64,000 nt of DNA. It comes from Lineus longissimus. Its lineage: Eukaryota > Nemertea > Pilidiophora > Heteronemertea > Lineidae. The position numbers and the translations under genes are program-made. Numbering within the stretch: position 1 is the stretch's first letter; the number at the start of each line of letters is the position of its first letter. The notes beneath the pieces were generated by a model. That model was not told the DNA's origin, made no database searches, and saw nothing but the letters and a program-made list of their open reading frames with translations. The stretch covers positions 3,534,001 through 3,598,000 of the forward strand of contig NC_088317.1 of NCBI RefSeq assembly GCF_910592395.1, read 5' to 3'. Of this stretch, positions 49,601 to 61,494 are shown piece by piece.

Positions 49601-50297
49601 GATTATATGCTTTCGAACTTGAATAACTTCCAAAATATCAATTCAATTATTACCAAATTTCCGCCGTATGTTCATGAATAGCTTAGATCATTACTGTCGG
49701 AGTTCCAGTTGGTTTGTATCAATACCTGGATTGGTTATTAAGCATTTACATTAATTGTAACGTCTGCCGATGAGCAGGTTTTATTTTTCACCAGTCAAAC
49801 TCTCAAACCACAGTAATGCAGGTAATGAGATCAAAAAAGTTACTTGAAACAAAACATTTTGATCTCGGCTAAAGTGTTTTTCAGATAGATAGGTGACATT
49901 CCTGAGTTCAACTAAGGACCTTTGGCACCTAAAATGTGCAGGGATGAGGTTGCTTATGCAGCAAGCATTCAATGCGAGACCTTGCAAATTGGCATGGCAA
50001 TGTACGAAAATAGGTGCTAAAAACAGTCATACCACCTGGCACGTTAATGCACGCTTACACGTGTGATACAAAATGTGTCAGTTCCTGCCATAAATCGAGT
50101 CTTACAACATGTGCCCTAGAGCCATAAATTCAGTTGCATGATACGCTGCTCTCCAGGACATTCTCAAACCGCCCCAATCACAGGATAAACGATGATGATT
50201 GGAGCAAAATCTCAGTGACGTTTTCCCTTCCAGGTTTATATTGTTCGATAGTTCGCTGGCCAGGTTTGATCAGTTCGTGCTCGAGCCCGACACCGTG

Positions 50298-53200
50298 ATG
50301 GAGAAGGTCTTATTGATGAACTGGGATGGCCTTAAAGGCCTGACCAGTAACTTGGGAATCGCCAATGAAATATTTGGCATCGGCGAAAGTACTGCAGGTG
50401 AGAAAATGAAAGCATTTTGCAACGAATGGGTGAAGGACTTGGCAGTATGATATTATGTGTCATATACCCATTAGAATGTGTTCGGACTGAGATTGTTGAG
50501 CATTTGTATTAAGACTGATCGGTTTAAGGTCCTTGAAACCCCCTTGGCCTGCTGTCTGATGGGTTTCCTGGCAATAGACGAGTCATTTGTGTGTCCTACT
50601 CACTTGAAAATCAGGTATTGTTAAGTCGTATATTGAGATCAAAATCACTGTTCTTGATAGTGATACCGTCCTTGTTCGCGAGAAGAGGGACTTGTCTATG
50701 AACTGTAACTGTCCGATTGTTGTTTTCGTTACATAATTACTGTATTGTTTAAATGTATGTCGGCTGCTTTTGTCAATGTTTGTATTCTGGATTGTTGATC
50801 TGATCTCTGTAACTTTTGTCACTTCATCTCATTCTAGGTTTTATTATATGTGACCCGCTCTACCAAAACTAGGCGCTTGTCGCATCTGAACTTAACAGGT
50901 TGATACGGACTTGTTGTTCATTTCCCTATTGTAGACCTTTTGTGAAATGTGACCAAATCAGTTTGTAATAGATTTCACAAAAGGTCTACAATAGGGAAAT
51001 GAACAACAAGTCCGTATCAACCTGTCAAGTTCAGATGCGACAAGCGCCTAGTTTTGGTAGAGTGAGTCACATATTGTAGCATTACTTCAGAATGTTCTTG
51101 CATATAAATACTCTAGTTTCAACGATCTAAGGCCATTTCTGAATATTCAAGTCTGGCCCCAAAATATATACTTGGTTAATCAGTACCATTTGTATGTTCA
51201 ACTTTAACAGACAATAGCAACTCCAAGTTGTCTGATGCACATCACATCATGTTCCAGATTGGCTCTTCAAATTAATCAATCAACTCGTCTTAGAGTGGTG
51301 AAACTATGGTATTTCCTGCTGATATTTTCTGTCATTTTAAAGAAATATTTTCTTAATTTTCAGACACTCTGGTGGAAATCCTTGATATGCTGAACCCCAG
51401 TCAGGGTTACTCATGGGAAGTACATTTCCAGTTGTTGGGGCTGGAGTTCGTCGAAAAGGTAATACTTTCAAAATATATCACTGGTCTTACATTATTAAAG
51501 GTCAATTTTTTTTGTTCAAAAATCGAAATCGAATTTGAAGATTTCGAATTGTGTTAATACGTGTTGAATATGAAGGCAGATGTACAAATATTTCAGAATT
51601 TAGCCGATGGACTTCGCATAATTTGTGTAAGTGTAAATGACGAAGCATGCAGATAGTTTTAAACACTTTATTTTGTCACTTTCTTTTGTGGAACATGGAA
51701 TAAAATGTTTTCACATTGTTTTTCAGCAATTATGGCCTGTTCTGAAGTTCATGGATGGGGATGAAGAGGTTTTTAAACATGCTTTAAAGTGAGTACGATT
51801 CCAATCGCCACCTGGGTGTTACTGTCATCTCACCTTGTAGGGGAAGCTTCCAGTTTATTCTTTTAGAAAGAAGGTGGTAAAAATCGCAAAATATAAAAGT
51901 ATGAACTTGAATTTTATAAACTCTTCATGAAGAGTGACTGTTTTGTGATGATTTTTGAACTGAACATGCTTGATAATGAATTGACACTTACACAAAATCA
52001 CGAAAGATTCTGTTTAGAAGTGCTCATCGAGAGCTTTTCAATGAATGGTTTTAACAAAGGTTTCTTGTACATTATTTCAGCTTAGCAAAATATCTGACAA
52101 CACCAGAGATGCCCTCATCCGATGATACGAAGGGAACCATCTCGCCACAACTCCACAAAAGCAACAACATCAGCAAACAGCGTTTTGTCGAACTCGACCT
52201 CAGCATTGTTATATTTGAACACATGTTCAACATGATAGATAAGGTATGTTTCTTATGACAATTATCCATACTGCCGTGTATTGAGGTCCGTAGCTAGACT
52301 TTTGGTCTGGGAAAGGCAAATCACCTCCTCTTGGCTTTACTGGCCCTCAAAAGGCAAAAAGTGTGTATGGAAATCTTGTTTTTCAGCGAGGCTTGGGGAC
52401 ATATGACCTTTTCCCCTGCAGGGGAGCTCGACCCCTGACTGCATGATTTTAGTGACGCATGAGTTATGGCCCTAGGGGGTCTCAAATTCCCAACTCCTCA
52501 CGGAATGTATAGATTTTGATCTGTACTTATTCTACTGAAGCTGTTAATTGACGGCGTATTGCTTCTGCATTTCAGACTTGTAATACTTACCCCCCAGGTG
52601 GTCTTCCCCACATACCCCATGGTCATAGTCATTGATTGGTCGGTCGATCGATCGATTGATCAGTCGATTGATTGATTGATCAACTGACAGATCAACTGGC
52701 TAACTGACTGACTGACTCATGGCAAAGTTCCAAAAGGATCAAGATGTTTAGTGACGATGATGATGATTGAGTGTTTGATTGATTGATTGATTATTTGCAG
52801 ATTGATGATGATGCGTTGTCCCCCGAGGTTGAACTCTGCGTGTTGAACTGCCTGAAGCTGTTCCACAACTTGATGTGGACAAGTGAGGATACTGTGAGAA
52901 ACGAAGTTGTTACTTCGGTGACAATGTAAGTTGATTTGTGATGTCAATAATCGTTTTATTCGGAAGGACTGATTGGGGCTGTGGGATGTCACTTGAATAC
53001 CACAGCTAGCCAGTCTTTTGAACCCTGAGATAAAGTTTGGAGGAGGAGGATGAAATCGTGAGAGGAGTTTAACGTTGTTTCGCAAGAGAAGTAGCCTAAA
53101 GTTTGCCAGTTATAATGCCAAACATTTGTAAAATTTGGTGAATTTTTGTTTCAGGTGCCTTTTGAAGCATGGTTTGGTGAGGTTTATTGACCATTCAATA

Positions 53201-56200
53201 CAGTCAACATCCAAAGTAAGTTGTCAATGCATTTTGCCTTGGAAGGACTTCTGACTCTGTTTCGTGGCGATCAACGCACTTTTATCAAGGACGAACTTTG
53301 GGAATCTTTGGCACAAATGCATTCGTTGTCAAGTTCCAGCCGGTAACTCAGATCCAGGCTTCCCTGATAGAGAGCCCCGTCTTGTCGTGTACTGGTTTTA
53401 TTGATACACCCTGTAAGTAGAACAGAACCATTACACTAACAGAATTGCGTGTCTGATTTGTCCGCTGATTTCTTTCTTCATTCTTCCAGGGAGAACATTT
53501 TGGAGCCGTGTCTCAATTACTTCATGATCTCTTAAAGGTGAGTGCTCTACAAGTTCAAACACATTTCAACCAACAGGTTCTGCTTTTAGAAAGTTCCCAT
53601 GATATATCAGTTTTCCCTAAATGAAAATCGAAGAAGAAATGGTGCCATCAACCCTCTCACTCCCGAACCCACCTTACTGCTACCCCACCTCCCATAGATG
53701 TTCTAGGGGACTTGAAAACTAACCGAAGTCATCTGTCATTTTCGTATTCCAGTCGGACCCTGGCCTAAAGAAAGCCCTCCTGCCGTCATTCTGGACAAAA
53801 GAGGGCGACACTATCGTGAACAAGAACGAATCGTGCATGGGCTCGACCGGTTCCGCTGCAAGTGACTGCTCCGAAGCCGAGGAAGCGCCAACTGACGACA
53901 GAAATCAATTGGCGTTACGTGACTCCTCGGGCTCCAAGATCTTAATGGAAAACCCGCTCACGTTGGACAACTGGGTTTTCAAAGCTAGCGGGACTGGCGA
54001 AAATTTCTCCAAGGCGTCCTCACATCTTGGTAAACGCCATGTCACGGACCTGACGTGGAATCAGTGTGACGCGACGTCGTCTAAACTTTGGAAACCATCC
54101 GCTGATGGATTCAAAATGGAGTATGAGTATGTGAGGTAAGTAAAAGTGTCAAATTGGCAGATGTTGCCACTTGATTTCTCCATAGATTGTTTCTGTAAAG
54201 CATCTATTTTGAAGGTTAACTGACATTAGCTGCATGAGGTCTTTGGAATGGCATCTTCAAGCATCCCAAATCAATGGAGAAAGTGACCAGGATTTACAGC
54301 AGCTTGCCCATACTTTGAAGTGCTCACCAATTTCTGTCAAAAGATTTCCATGATAAAGTGCAAGCGTCCATTTGTTTACTTGTCTTTTAACAGGGAAACA
54401 CTGAAGGATTTTGTCACCTCTTTCATGAAGTCTGGCTTTAGTAGCCTAGTTGAGACATTCCTAAAGTCTTTGGTAAGTTCCAGTATCTGTTCACCATTTT
54501 TGTTTGAAAAGTAACCTAGCTACCCGATGCACCTTATCCCATTTTAGGCCCTTCTTAAACTTTTCCGAGACTTGTTGGTTTTCCCACGTATTGAGATCGT
54601 ATCTCCACGGACTGTGGGAGTGTCCATGGACAGTGGGAGTGTCCACAGACAGAGGGAGAGTCCGCTGAGAGAAATGGTGCTCATTTGCTGTGGTGCCTTG
54701 GCGAGAAACTTCAGATACGCAACGAGCAACTGCTACAAAAGATGACTAATAGAGGAGGTGAAGAAAGTGTGTTTGTTTCATTACGCCTTTATTTTTGCAG
54801 ACGGACAGAACTAAGCGGCTTCAATTCCAAGAACTCGAAATGTACTTCACACTTCTTGAAGATTTTGTCCCGTTCTACTCACTCACATCATGGAATAACA
54901 TGGAGTAAGTAAAGAGTTTGTGGTGGTGTATAGCGTTTTGAGTCTCTAACTCTAGATTGCATTTAATTGGACTATCCAAGCAGCGATATTTTCCACAGGC
55001 CCTTTATATTCAAACCATGTACGACAAGGTGTGTATAAACAAAGTGGTTGGTTGTCTTAGAGCTGGTTGAACACAAAAGGCTGTCCGAAATTTCCACAAT
55101 GTGCGGGAGTTGTATCAGGATCACTTAGGAATAACCACAGGGTTTAAATACGCTCTCACTTCATTTTCAGGCCTGCATTCTGTATCGATACGTTCTCCTT
55201 CATGCTGTACGATGGGGTGTCGCTATCTGAAGAAATTATTCTCCGGGAGAAGGAGGGAAGAGATTCTAATGAGCTCCATCAGCGGTACGTAAAACAGTAC
55301 AGTAGAACCTCTCTTAGCGGACACCTCTCTATTAAGGACAACCTCTCTATTAAGGACACCAGTTTTGGTCCCAAACTGGTTGTTTCCATTCAATTTGACC
55401 TCTCTAATCAGGACACCACTCTATTAAGTACAGCACTTGTCAGTCCCAAGGGTGTCTTTAATAGAGAGGTTCTACTGTATATTTTGGGTTGTTCTTTGCA
55501 GTGCTATGTACGGGATGTAGTGTGTAAACTGCCTGTGGTTAAGATCCCACGAAACTGTATTGGTTTACACTAATTTATAAAGCTTCCCACCTGTCTACTT
55601 TTCAGGTGTTTAAGATGTGTACTGTTGTGGCAGAAGATGGTAAAATGTCTCAGCAGCTTTATGGAAAACACAGAGGACAAACCCCAAATAATTCAAAAAA
55701 TAGGTAAGATTTTGTTAAACCTTTTGCTACAGACAGTGTAGTATACATCATATGCATGCGGCAATAACATGTTTATCGGATGGGACACATTGAGTTTGAC
55801 GTTTTGGCAACAGATGGCGACAGTAATGGCATGGACAAGGGTGTGAGGGGGAAGGTTTTATAAAAAGGTGTCAATGGCATATTGAGGCGTCTTGTTTAAA
55901 GGGGTGGGTCATCACGGTTTACCCAATTCCCAGTTGTTTTTTGACGCAACCGCCCCACTTAGTTCATCATGTGTGGTTGACCCTGAAAAAGTTGAAAACT
56001 TTCAGAAAATAATTTCTTGTTTTCATCGCCATCCTGTGCGTCATGCGCTCATAGGCTGTGGGTGCAATTTCCTATCAAAGTTTTTCTTCTCGTTCATTTT
56101 AGAGAACCTCCGACAATTGGAACAGATCTGGCAATTCTTTGTGTTCATGATGCGGTCGTACAATGCCGCCGGTGCTATCAACAATGCACAGTCCATAAAC

Positions 56201-59200
56201 TTCTTCAAATCGCTGGTTGTGACGAATCATCGGCTACTACTACTTCTCGAGGACAAGGACAGCTTTCAGCTCCAGCCAGTTGTAGAACAGTAAGTATCAT
56301 GTCCTAGAAAGTCGTCCTTCCATAGCAGGCCTTTTGACCACTCCACAAAGCCCTGCTGAAGCTGGACCTCATACACGAACAAGTGATGTGAGTTGTGCAT
56401 ACATACGCTCGATTTGACTTGTTCTAGTGTGCAGCCTATCTGTTGACACAGAAGTATCCACCCTTTGTTCACTTTTGCCTGTATGTTTGGCACAGAATAG
56501 AGGTATATTTTGGGCCACCTCTGTGTGCCCGTGTGCATTTGGGAGCTGAGTGTTGCATGAGTGACAGAAGAGCTAATAAGTTCGGAATTGCTAGTACATG
56601 TACTGCTGGGCCAGTCTGCATTAGATCACATTCTAGAATCAGAAAGAATAATAATTCCATAATTTTCTTTTCTCAGATTTGCTCAAGTGGACATCATGGA
56701 CAAATTCACCCTCCTGCTTCAGGAGTTTGCCACAAATGGCAGTTTCGTCAACAACTGTTTATTCACGATGATGCACCATATAGCCGGCGATTGTGAAAAA
56801 CTTGATCTGCTAGTCAAGCCAAAAACGCTCAACACACTGGTACAGATTACAGAACATGAGCTACCATTGGCTGAGGTACGTACGTTTCCTGAAATTTTGT
56901 GATAACTCATGTTGATTCTTCTGCTTTTCTCAATTCACCCATTAGAGTGCCTCGCAAGCTACATATGTTTCTCTCTTGGTGTGGTCTTTTGCTCACCCTG
57001 GCGAAGACACCAGGTAGAAGGAACCTCGGTTTTACATCTTATTTGAAGGACAAAGCAATTTAGGGCCGGGTCTCTTGTTCGAGGATACAAAGACAAAAGA
57101 GTGGTGATCCTTCTGAGAGTTGACCCCAGGACCTACTTTATATGAGCCCAGCACTCAAACCACAATGCCACAGTGGTCTCTCTGGGAAACCGAGTTACGT
57201 ACTATGCGTTGGTTGATTTCAGTACCCCTACAAAAGCCACTCTCTGTTTAAGCAAATCATGGCTCATTTTATCTCGTTTCAGGTATTTGAGGACTTGATC
57301 GACTTTGTGTTTGACAGGTTTATCAACCTTATTGAAGGGAACCCTAACGATTGCGTCACCATTCTGAGTGAGGAGGACAGCACGGAACATGGGAAAAAGT
57401 AAGTGGTAGTAACATTAGCCACTGGGCTATGCGACTCCTAAAGGCTGTGATGTTACTTGGCCTTTTAAGATACACTCTGCTTAGAGGAACAAGGAGTTAT
57501 GATCGGAATACATTTACCATAAACATCTTTTGATTGCAGGGAGTCTATCCAAGATGATTGCCCGCCACCTTGGACAGAGTTGGAAAACACCTATCTTTGT
57601 CTGCATTACCTTGAAAACTTCAACGACTCCAACCTTCTGCAGACAATCCAGAGCAAACTTGCCACTGTCAACATCTCAAAATCACAAAAACAGGTCAGTT
57701 TGATACGAATTCTTGGCATTTTTGCCTCCGGACTAGAGAGTTTGACGATACCAAGTACAGCAGTTGCTGTTAAGTGTCTCAAAGGCCTGTGCAATTGTGT
57801 TGATTGCTGGCGAAACCTATCATGTCTTGCAAGGTCCATACCATTTGCTGGCTCTGTTAGCTGATTGCGTCAAAATGTCTGGCGCAGTGTCATTTGAACC
57901 TCGTTCTAAACCCTTCACCCTTATTCTACAGATTCTAAAGCAGCTCTTCTACGTGGGCCTCCTCGAAGACAATGAATTCAAGAAATTCGAAGCGACATTT
58001 GTGACCGAAACTGATGTCAAAAAGGCAGAGGTCAAATTCTCGGATATGGAGAATGCTGAGTCTATCGAAACCTGTTTGAAGAAAATCTCGGAGAAGGACG
58101 GCTTGCCGATGATCCAGTGGCTACAAAAGTTCCTTCTGGAAGCGTGTTATGTCAAATTAGGTCAGTTTAGTATACGTCATTCTCGGTTAGATGTACTTTG
58201 CAGTGTCAATTTCAATAGTCCTGGGGCTGACACTATCTGACTCATAAACTTGAAAAATGTGTTTCTTAATACATGTCAACATTGCTGAAGTCCATCATTG
58301 TTTTTCAGGAGGAAGGGACTCTCACTCAAAAGAAGAGATCAAACGATATGAAGAACCAGTTCCCCATGTCTCACTTCGTAAGTAAATATCTTTATATGGT
58401 ACCATTGGTGCCCTTTGCCTGCGACCTAATTTTAATGTTGACATATTGTAGGAAACGGTTCCATGGATGCCCTTTGCCTGCGACCAAATTTTAATGTTGA
58501 CATATTGTAAGAAATGGTTCCATTGGTGCCCTTTGCCTGCGACCTAATTTTAATGTTGACATATTGTAAGAATTGGTTCCATTGGTGCCTTTCACCTGCG
58601 ACCAAACTTTAACTTCAACTTAACTTTTCAGTATTGCAAGAAATGGTTCTATTGGTGCCCTTTACCTGCGACCTAATTTTAATGTTGACATATTGTAAGA
58701 AATGGTTCCATTGGTGCCTTTCACCTGCAACCAAACTTTAACTTCAACTTAACTTTTCAGTATTGTAAGAAATGGTTCTATTGGTGCCTTTCACCTGCAA
58801 CCAAACTTTAACTCCAACTTAACTTTTCAGTATTGTAAGAAATGGTTCCATTGGTGCCTTTCACCTGCAACCAAACTTTAACTCCAACTTAACTTTTCAG
58901 TATTGCAAGAAATGGTTCCATTGGTGCCCTTTACCTGCGACCAAGAGAAGATGTTATCAAATCAGTACTTCCACAAGCTTTTGGAGGAGCTCAACTTTGT
59001 CATGCCGCAGGAGAGTAAAATGGTGTATCCCAGGATCCCTCATTCTTGGATGGCAAAAGATCTGTACGAGAAGGCTCTACTGCTTGCTGGAAATGATGAG
59101 TCAGGTATGTTGGAACTGAGGTTTCACGGTTGCCTCTTACGTAGATTAGAATTTCATGCTGTAAAGTTCTGCTGTCATGCTGTCAGGATGATGTGAAGAA

Positions 59201-59413
59201 ATGAAGCCATGACATTATGTTGACAGGACTGTGAGGCCACTCCAGCCTGCCATAACGTTACAGATAAAAGATAAAAGATTTGTGAACAAGCAGTGGATTG
59301 ATAAGGATATCCTCTTTTCTTCAGCTTTACCCGAGATGAAGTTCTCCAATGAGGACCTGCAAAATGCAAAGAACGGTTTCACTGAGATCTCTTCAATGAA
59401 CTTCTTCGATTAG
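50298..59413 (+). CDS. tim: Circadian TIMELESS (insect/TIM1 type), ~20 exons, 5' end uncertain
   Basis: Exons: (50234)-50397, 51364-51458, 51727-51788, 52081-52243, 52801-52925, 53155-53215, 53490-53537, 53753-54135, 54394-54472, 54801-54904, 55171-55284, 55606-55703, 56103-56289, 56677-56875, 57283-57398, 57540-57693, 57932-58160, 58309-58377, 58901-59104, 59325-59413. All phases close; from ATG 50298 the product is 892 residues, shorter than Drosophila TIM. Family landmarks, in order: an N-terminal MNWDGLKGLTSNLG block; LKDFVTSFMKSGFSSLVE; YDGVSLSEE; LVVTNHRLLLLLE; FVNNCLFTMMHH (about 563-574); WLQKFLLEACYVKL; PLVPFTCDQEKM; and YPRIPHSW. They match insect circadian TIM better than vertebrate TIMELESS/TIMEOUT. 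TIM acts with PER/CRY in the clock. The frame is open upstream of 50298 behind a cttccag acceptor at 50233, so an earlier coding exon, or a 5'UTR exon with start at 50298 or 50316, is possible. Confidence 0.88.
50846..51074. repeat. Long inverted repeat (103-bp arms, 23-nt loop) in a timeless intron
   Basis: The left arm 50846-50948 and right arm 50972-51074 are reverse complements with only three mismatches. The arms begin atatgtgac and include aaaactaggcgcttgtcgca. There is no coding content. It is probably a foldback MITE. It lies in the first timeless intron seen here. Confidence 0.92.
55300..55477. mobile_element. MITE, type copy of the cagtagaacctctct family, TA flanks
   Basis: 178 bp with ends cagtagaacctctctta and aatagagaggttctactg (reverse complements with a mismatch), flanked on each side by TA, which suits a Tc1/mariner-related non-autonomous element. 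Internal words: ctctattaaggacacc and tttccattcaatttgacctctctaat. It sits 15 bp after the donor of timeless exon 55171-55284. Confidence 0.88.
58395..58908 (+). repeat. Tandem array derived from a timeless exon and its splice acceptor
   Basis: Eight units (two lengths, 59 and 70 bp) repeat gaaatggttccattggtgcc(c)tttacctgcgacc, which is the coding start of the exon at 58901 (EMVPLVPFTCD). The 70-bp units also carry the real exon's acceptor, taacttttcag|tattg. Acceptor-like sites follow at 58631, 58760 and 58830 before the true one at 58900. The copies starting 58761 and 58831 contain TAA in frame; the copy at 58632 does not. Confidence 0.92.
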
Positions 59414-59603
59414 GACACTACGTCAGGAATAATGTGGATTGTGAGCTTATGAACAACCGGGCTTTGGCTGATTATATCGTAAACATTCCATCGTCGACTT
59501 GAGCATTTGTGATTTGGAGGGACACAGGGACACAGTGGGAAAATATTTGGCTTGACTTAAAAGGCCAGGTTTCTACATTGATGTGCGTACGTGTATGGTT
59601 ATA

Positions 59604-59857
59604 GGGGCAGCGGTAGCACAGTGGAAGAGAGTCGGCCTCATGATCAGGAGGTCGTGGGTTCGACTCCCGGCCGAGTCACTCCTTGGTTCCCCGACTGGTC
59701 GAGTTCAAGTGAGCGCCTTCTGGTTGCTCCTTTAAACCCCTGATTGATTTCTGTGGAGACCGGGGTAATAATTTCATATCCCACAGCGCCTTAACAGTTC
59801 CGTTACTAAGGAGTGCTATATAAATATGTGACATTATTATTATTATTATTATTATTT
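59604..59857 (+). mobile_element. tRNA-derived SINE in the timeless 3'UTR
   Basis: The head ggggcagcggtagcacagtgg resembles a tRNA 5' end with an A box (ggtagcacagtgg). The B box gggttcgactcccgg is perfect about 50 bp on. A ~170-bp non-tRNA body ends in an (ATT)n tail. It lies on the sense strand 190 bp after the timeless stop codon. Confidence 0.85.
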
Positions 59858-60766
59858 TGAAGTCGGGACAATTTGCTGTTTGATCAGAATCGACCATGAC
59901 TTTCAAAGGGACATAATTATATAAATATTAATCTGGTCAGTGAGGTGTACTTTGTGATTTAATTTTATTATTCTGCAGTATTATTACCTCTATATTTTCT
60001 TTAATGTGCTTAAATTAGTTATCAAATTATTAAAGGTCTACGACATTCGTTCAAATTTTGAAATTTTAGAATTGATTTTGGGGTTTTCCGTTATGTAAAA
60101 AAGACTTGCCATCTTTTTGGTAAACATGATTGGAACAAACTTGTTTAGACCATAGGCACCAGCAGTTTAGCTGGAACTTGAAATCCTAGTGATTAAAACT
60201 CTTTCAAAACGAATTGAATGCCAATTTCAAGGGCGGGAGTCAGTTCTTTGTTTCTAAAGAACATACACCCATCCTTGAAATTTGCATTCACTTCATTTTG
60301 AAGGAGTTCCAATCGTTTTAGGATTTCGAGTTCCGGCCAAAATGACGGTACCTTTGGTCAAGTGCTACATAGCTGAAAGCCTTGAACTGCTTAAATTGCT
60401 GTTGATGTGATAAGGAACTTTCAGATACACTTTGGTGCTGTTTTGCTAAGATATTGTGATTGGAAGTTCAAAGTTGTACAGATTTGCCAAATGGGGTGAT
60501 CACTGTGAAGGGGTTTTCGGTTATACATGGAGGTTGTGGTCAAATGTGATTTTAAGTTCCAACAGATGTGTAAGTTGTACAGTTTTGGCGAATGGTGGTT
60601 ATCATGTTGGGCCACTAAGATGTACTTGTGTGTTGTGATCCAAAGGTATTATAAACTGTGATTAAAAGTTCTGAATTGTATAGTATAGCTGTGCGCGAAA
60701 TCATTCTTGAATTGGTCATTTTCTAAATGGTCTATTGTACATCTTAACTGTGTATCATGTTAACAC

Positions 60767-60772
60767 AATAAA
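60767..60772 (+). terminator. Polyadenylation signal for timeless
   Basis: AATAAA after a ~1.35 kb 3'UTR that includes the SINE. The next gene is on the opposite strand with its 3' end near 61030. Confidence 0.5.
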
Positions 60773-61029
60773 TGTTGAGAAGTGAAAGTAATAAATTTTT
60801 CTCTTCATACATTTTTGACAATTTTTTCATGAGAAGTGTCACGTTGATGCCAACGAACTTGTCCGAGTCCTGGTTCCCGCACGCCAATCTACATGTATCC
60901 CAGAACCTCAGTGGTGACAGGCACAGACGTTTTCAATGCGCCACTCCGAAAGCCCCCAAGGCTGTCTTCAAGGAACATCAAAGTTGGATAAAAAACGAGA
61001 CTAAGACATAAGTAATAGCAAACAAATAT

Positions 61030-61035
61030 CTTTAA
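61030..61035 (-). terminator. Polyadenylation signal ATTAAA for the DsbA-like selenoprotein gene
   Basis: On the minus strand ATTAAA lies about 460 nt after the stop codon, which would place the proposed SECIS hairpin (61316-61262) inside the 3'UTR. Confidence 0.45.
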
Positions 61036-61261
61036 TTTCATTAAAAAGATCATTCTTAGAAGATAACTTTCTATATTTAACAACTTCTGAACCGAAAAGT
61101 CGGGGAATATGGCATAAGAATGTTCAAACCAAACTCTGTCTCCTTTTGTTTAAGAGCGTACAACAGGATTGTACAATAAACTTGAGACAGTGGGTCCTCG
61201 CATTGTTACTCCACATACCTCGTGTCCTTGTAGAAAATAGTCCTCGGTCTTATTTCAAAAC

Positions 61262-61316
61262 AAGTCAATTATCAAACTGTTCGAACTGATTTATCAAACA
61301 GGTGTCATTGAGACTT
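61262..61316 (-). promoter_or_regulatory. Candidate SECIS element
   Basis: In the 3'UTR, 178 nt after the stop codon. Read on the minus strand: a basal helix of AAGTC (61316-61312) with GACTT (61266-61262), extended by AAT/ATT; the core ATGA (61308-61305) opposite TGAT, giving U.U, G.A, A.G and C.U pairs; one A-T pair and a C.T mismatch; then the 8-bp helix CTGTTTGA/TCGAACAG; and a 9-nt apical loop TAAATCAGT with unpaired As near its 5' side. About 12 nt separate the core TGA from the loop AA, as in eukaryotic SECIS elements. A SECIS recruits SBP2 and the Sec-specific elongation factor so that UGA is read as selenocysteine. Confidence 0.8.
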
Positions 61317-61494
61317 TCTCTGAAGAAGAATAGAGTTATTTTCTGCAAGAATATGGCAATCATTATAATCATAAACTTAATAGTGTATTATCTATAATTA
61401 ATAAGTTGTTAACTTATATTCTAAAAGCCCAAAGGAGGAGCTCTACATCTATTTAGATCCTTGATAGGTCTGGTCATGAAGCATTGTTCACTGA

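Larger units (their letters stand above)
36901..50230. other. Long stretch (~13 kb) without a recognisable gene
   Basis: I see no reading frame with family homology on either strand. It holds a split MITE (42980-43621), the 39880-39999 repeat, homopolymer runs (poly-G at 37100 and 49299, poly-C at 47321) and a CA-rich microsatellite near 47375. The near-identical words ggactaagtgatgct(c/t)acc at about 45814 and 46434 suggest a local duplication. Non-coding transcripts or undetected 5' exons of timeless could lie here. Confidence 0.45.

Noticed and set aside
54548-54740. Possible extra timeless exon after cattttag at 54547 (ALLKLFRDLLVFPR...)
   Set aside because: It has no donor in the needed phase before its stop, and joining 54472 directly to 54801 gives continuous TIM homology.
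59604-59680. Functional tRNA gene
   Set aside because: A and B boxes are present but the cloverleaf stems are poor and a SINE body with an (ATT)n tail follows.
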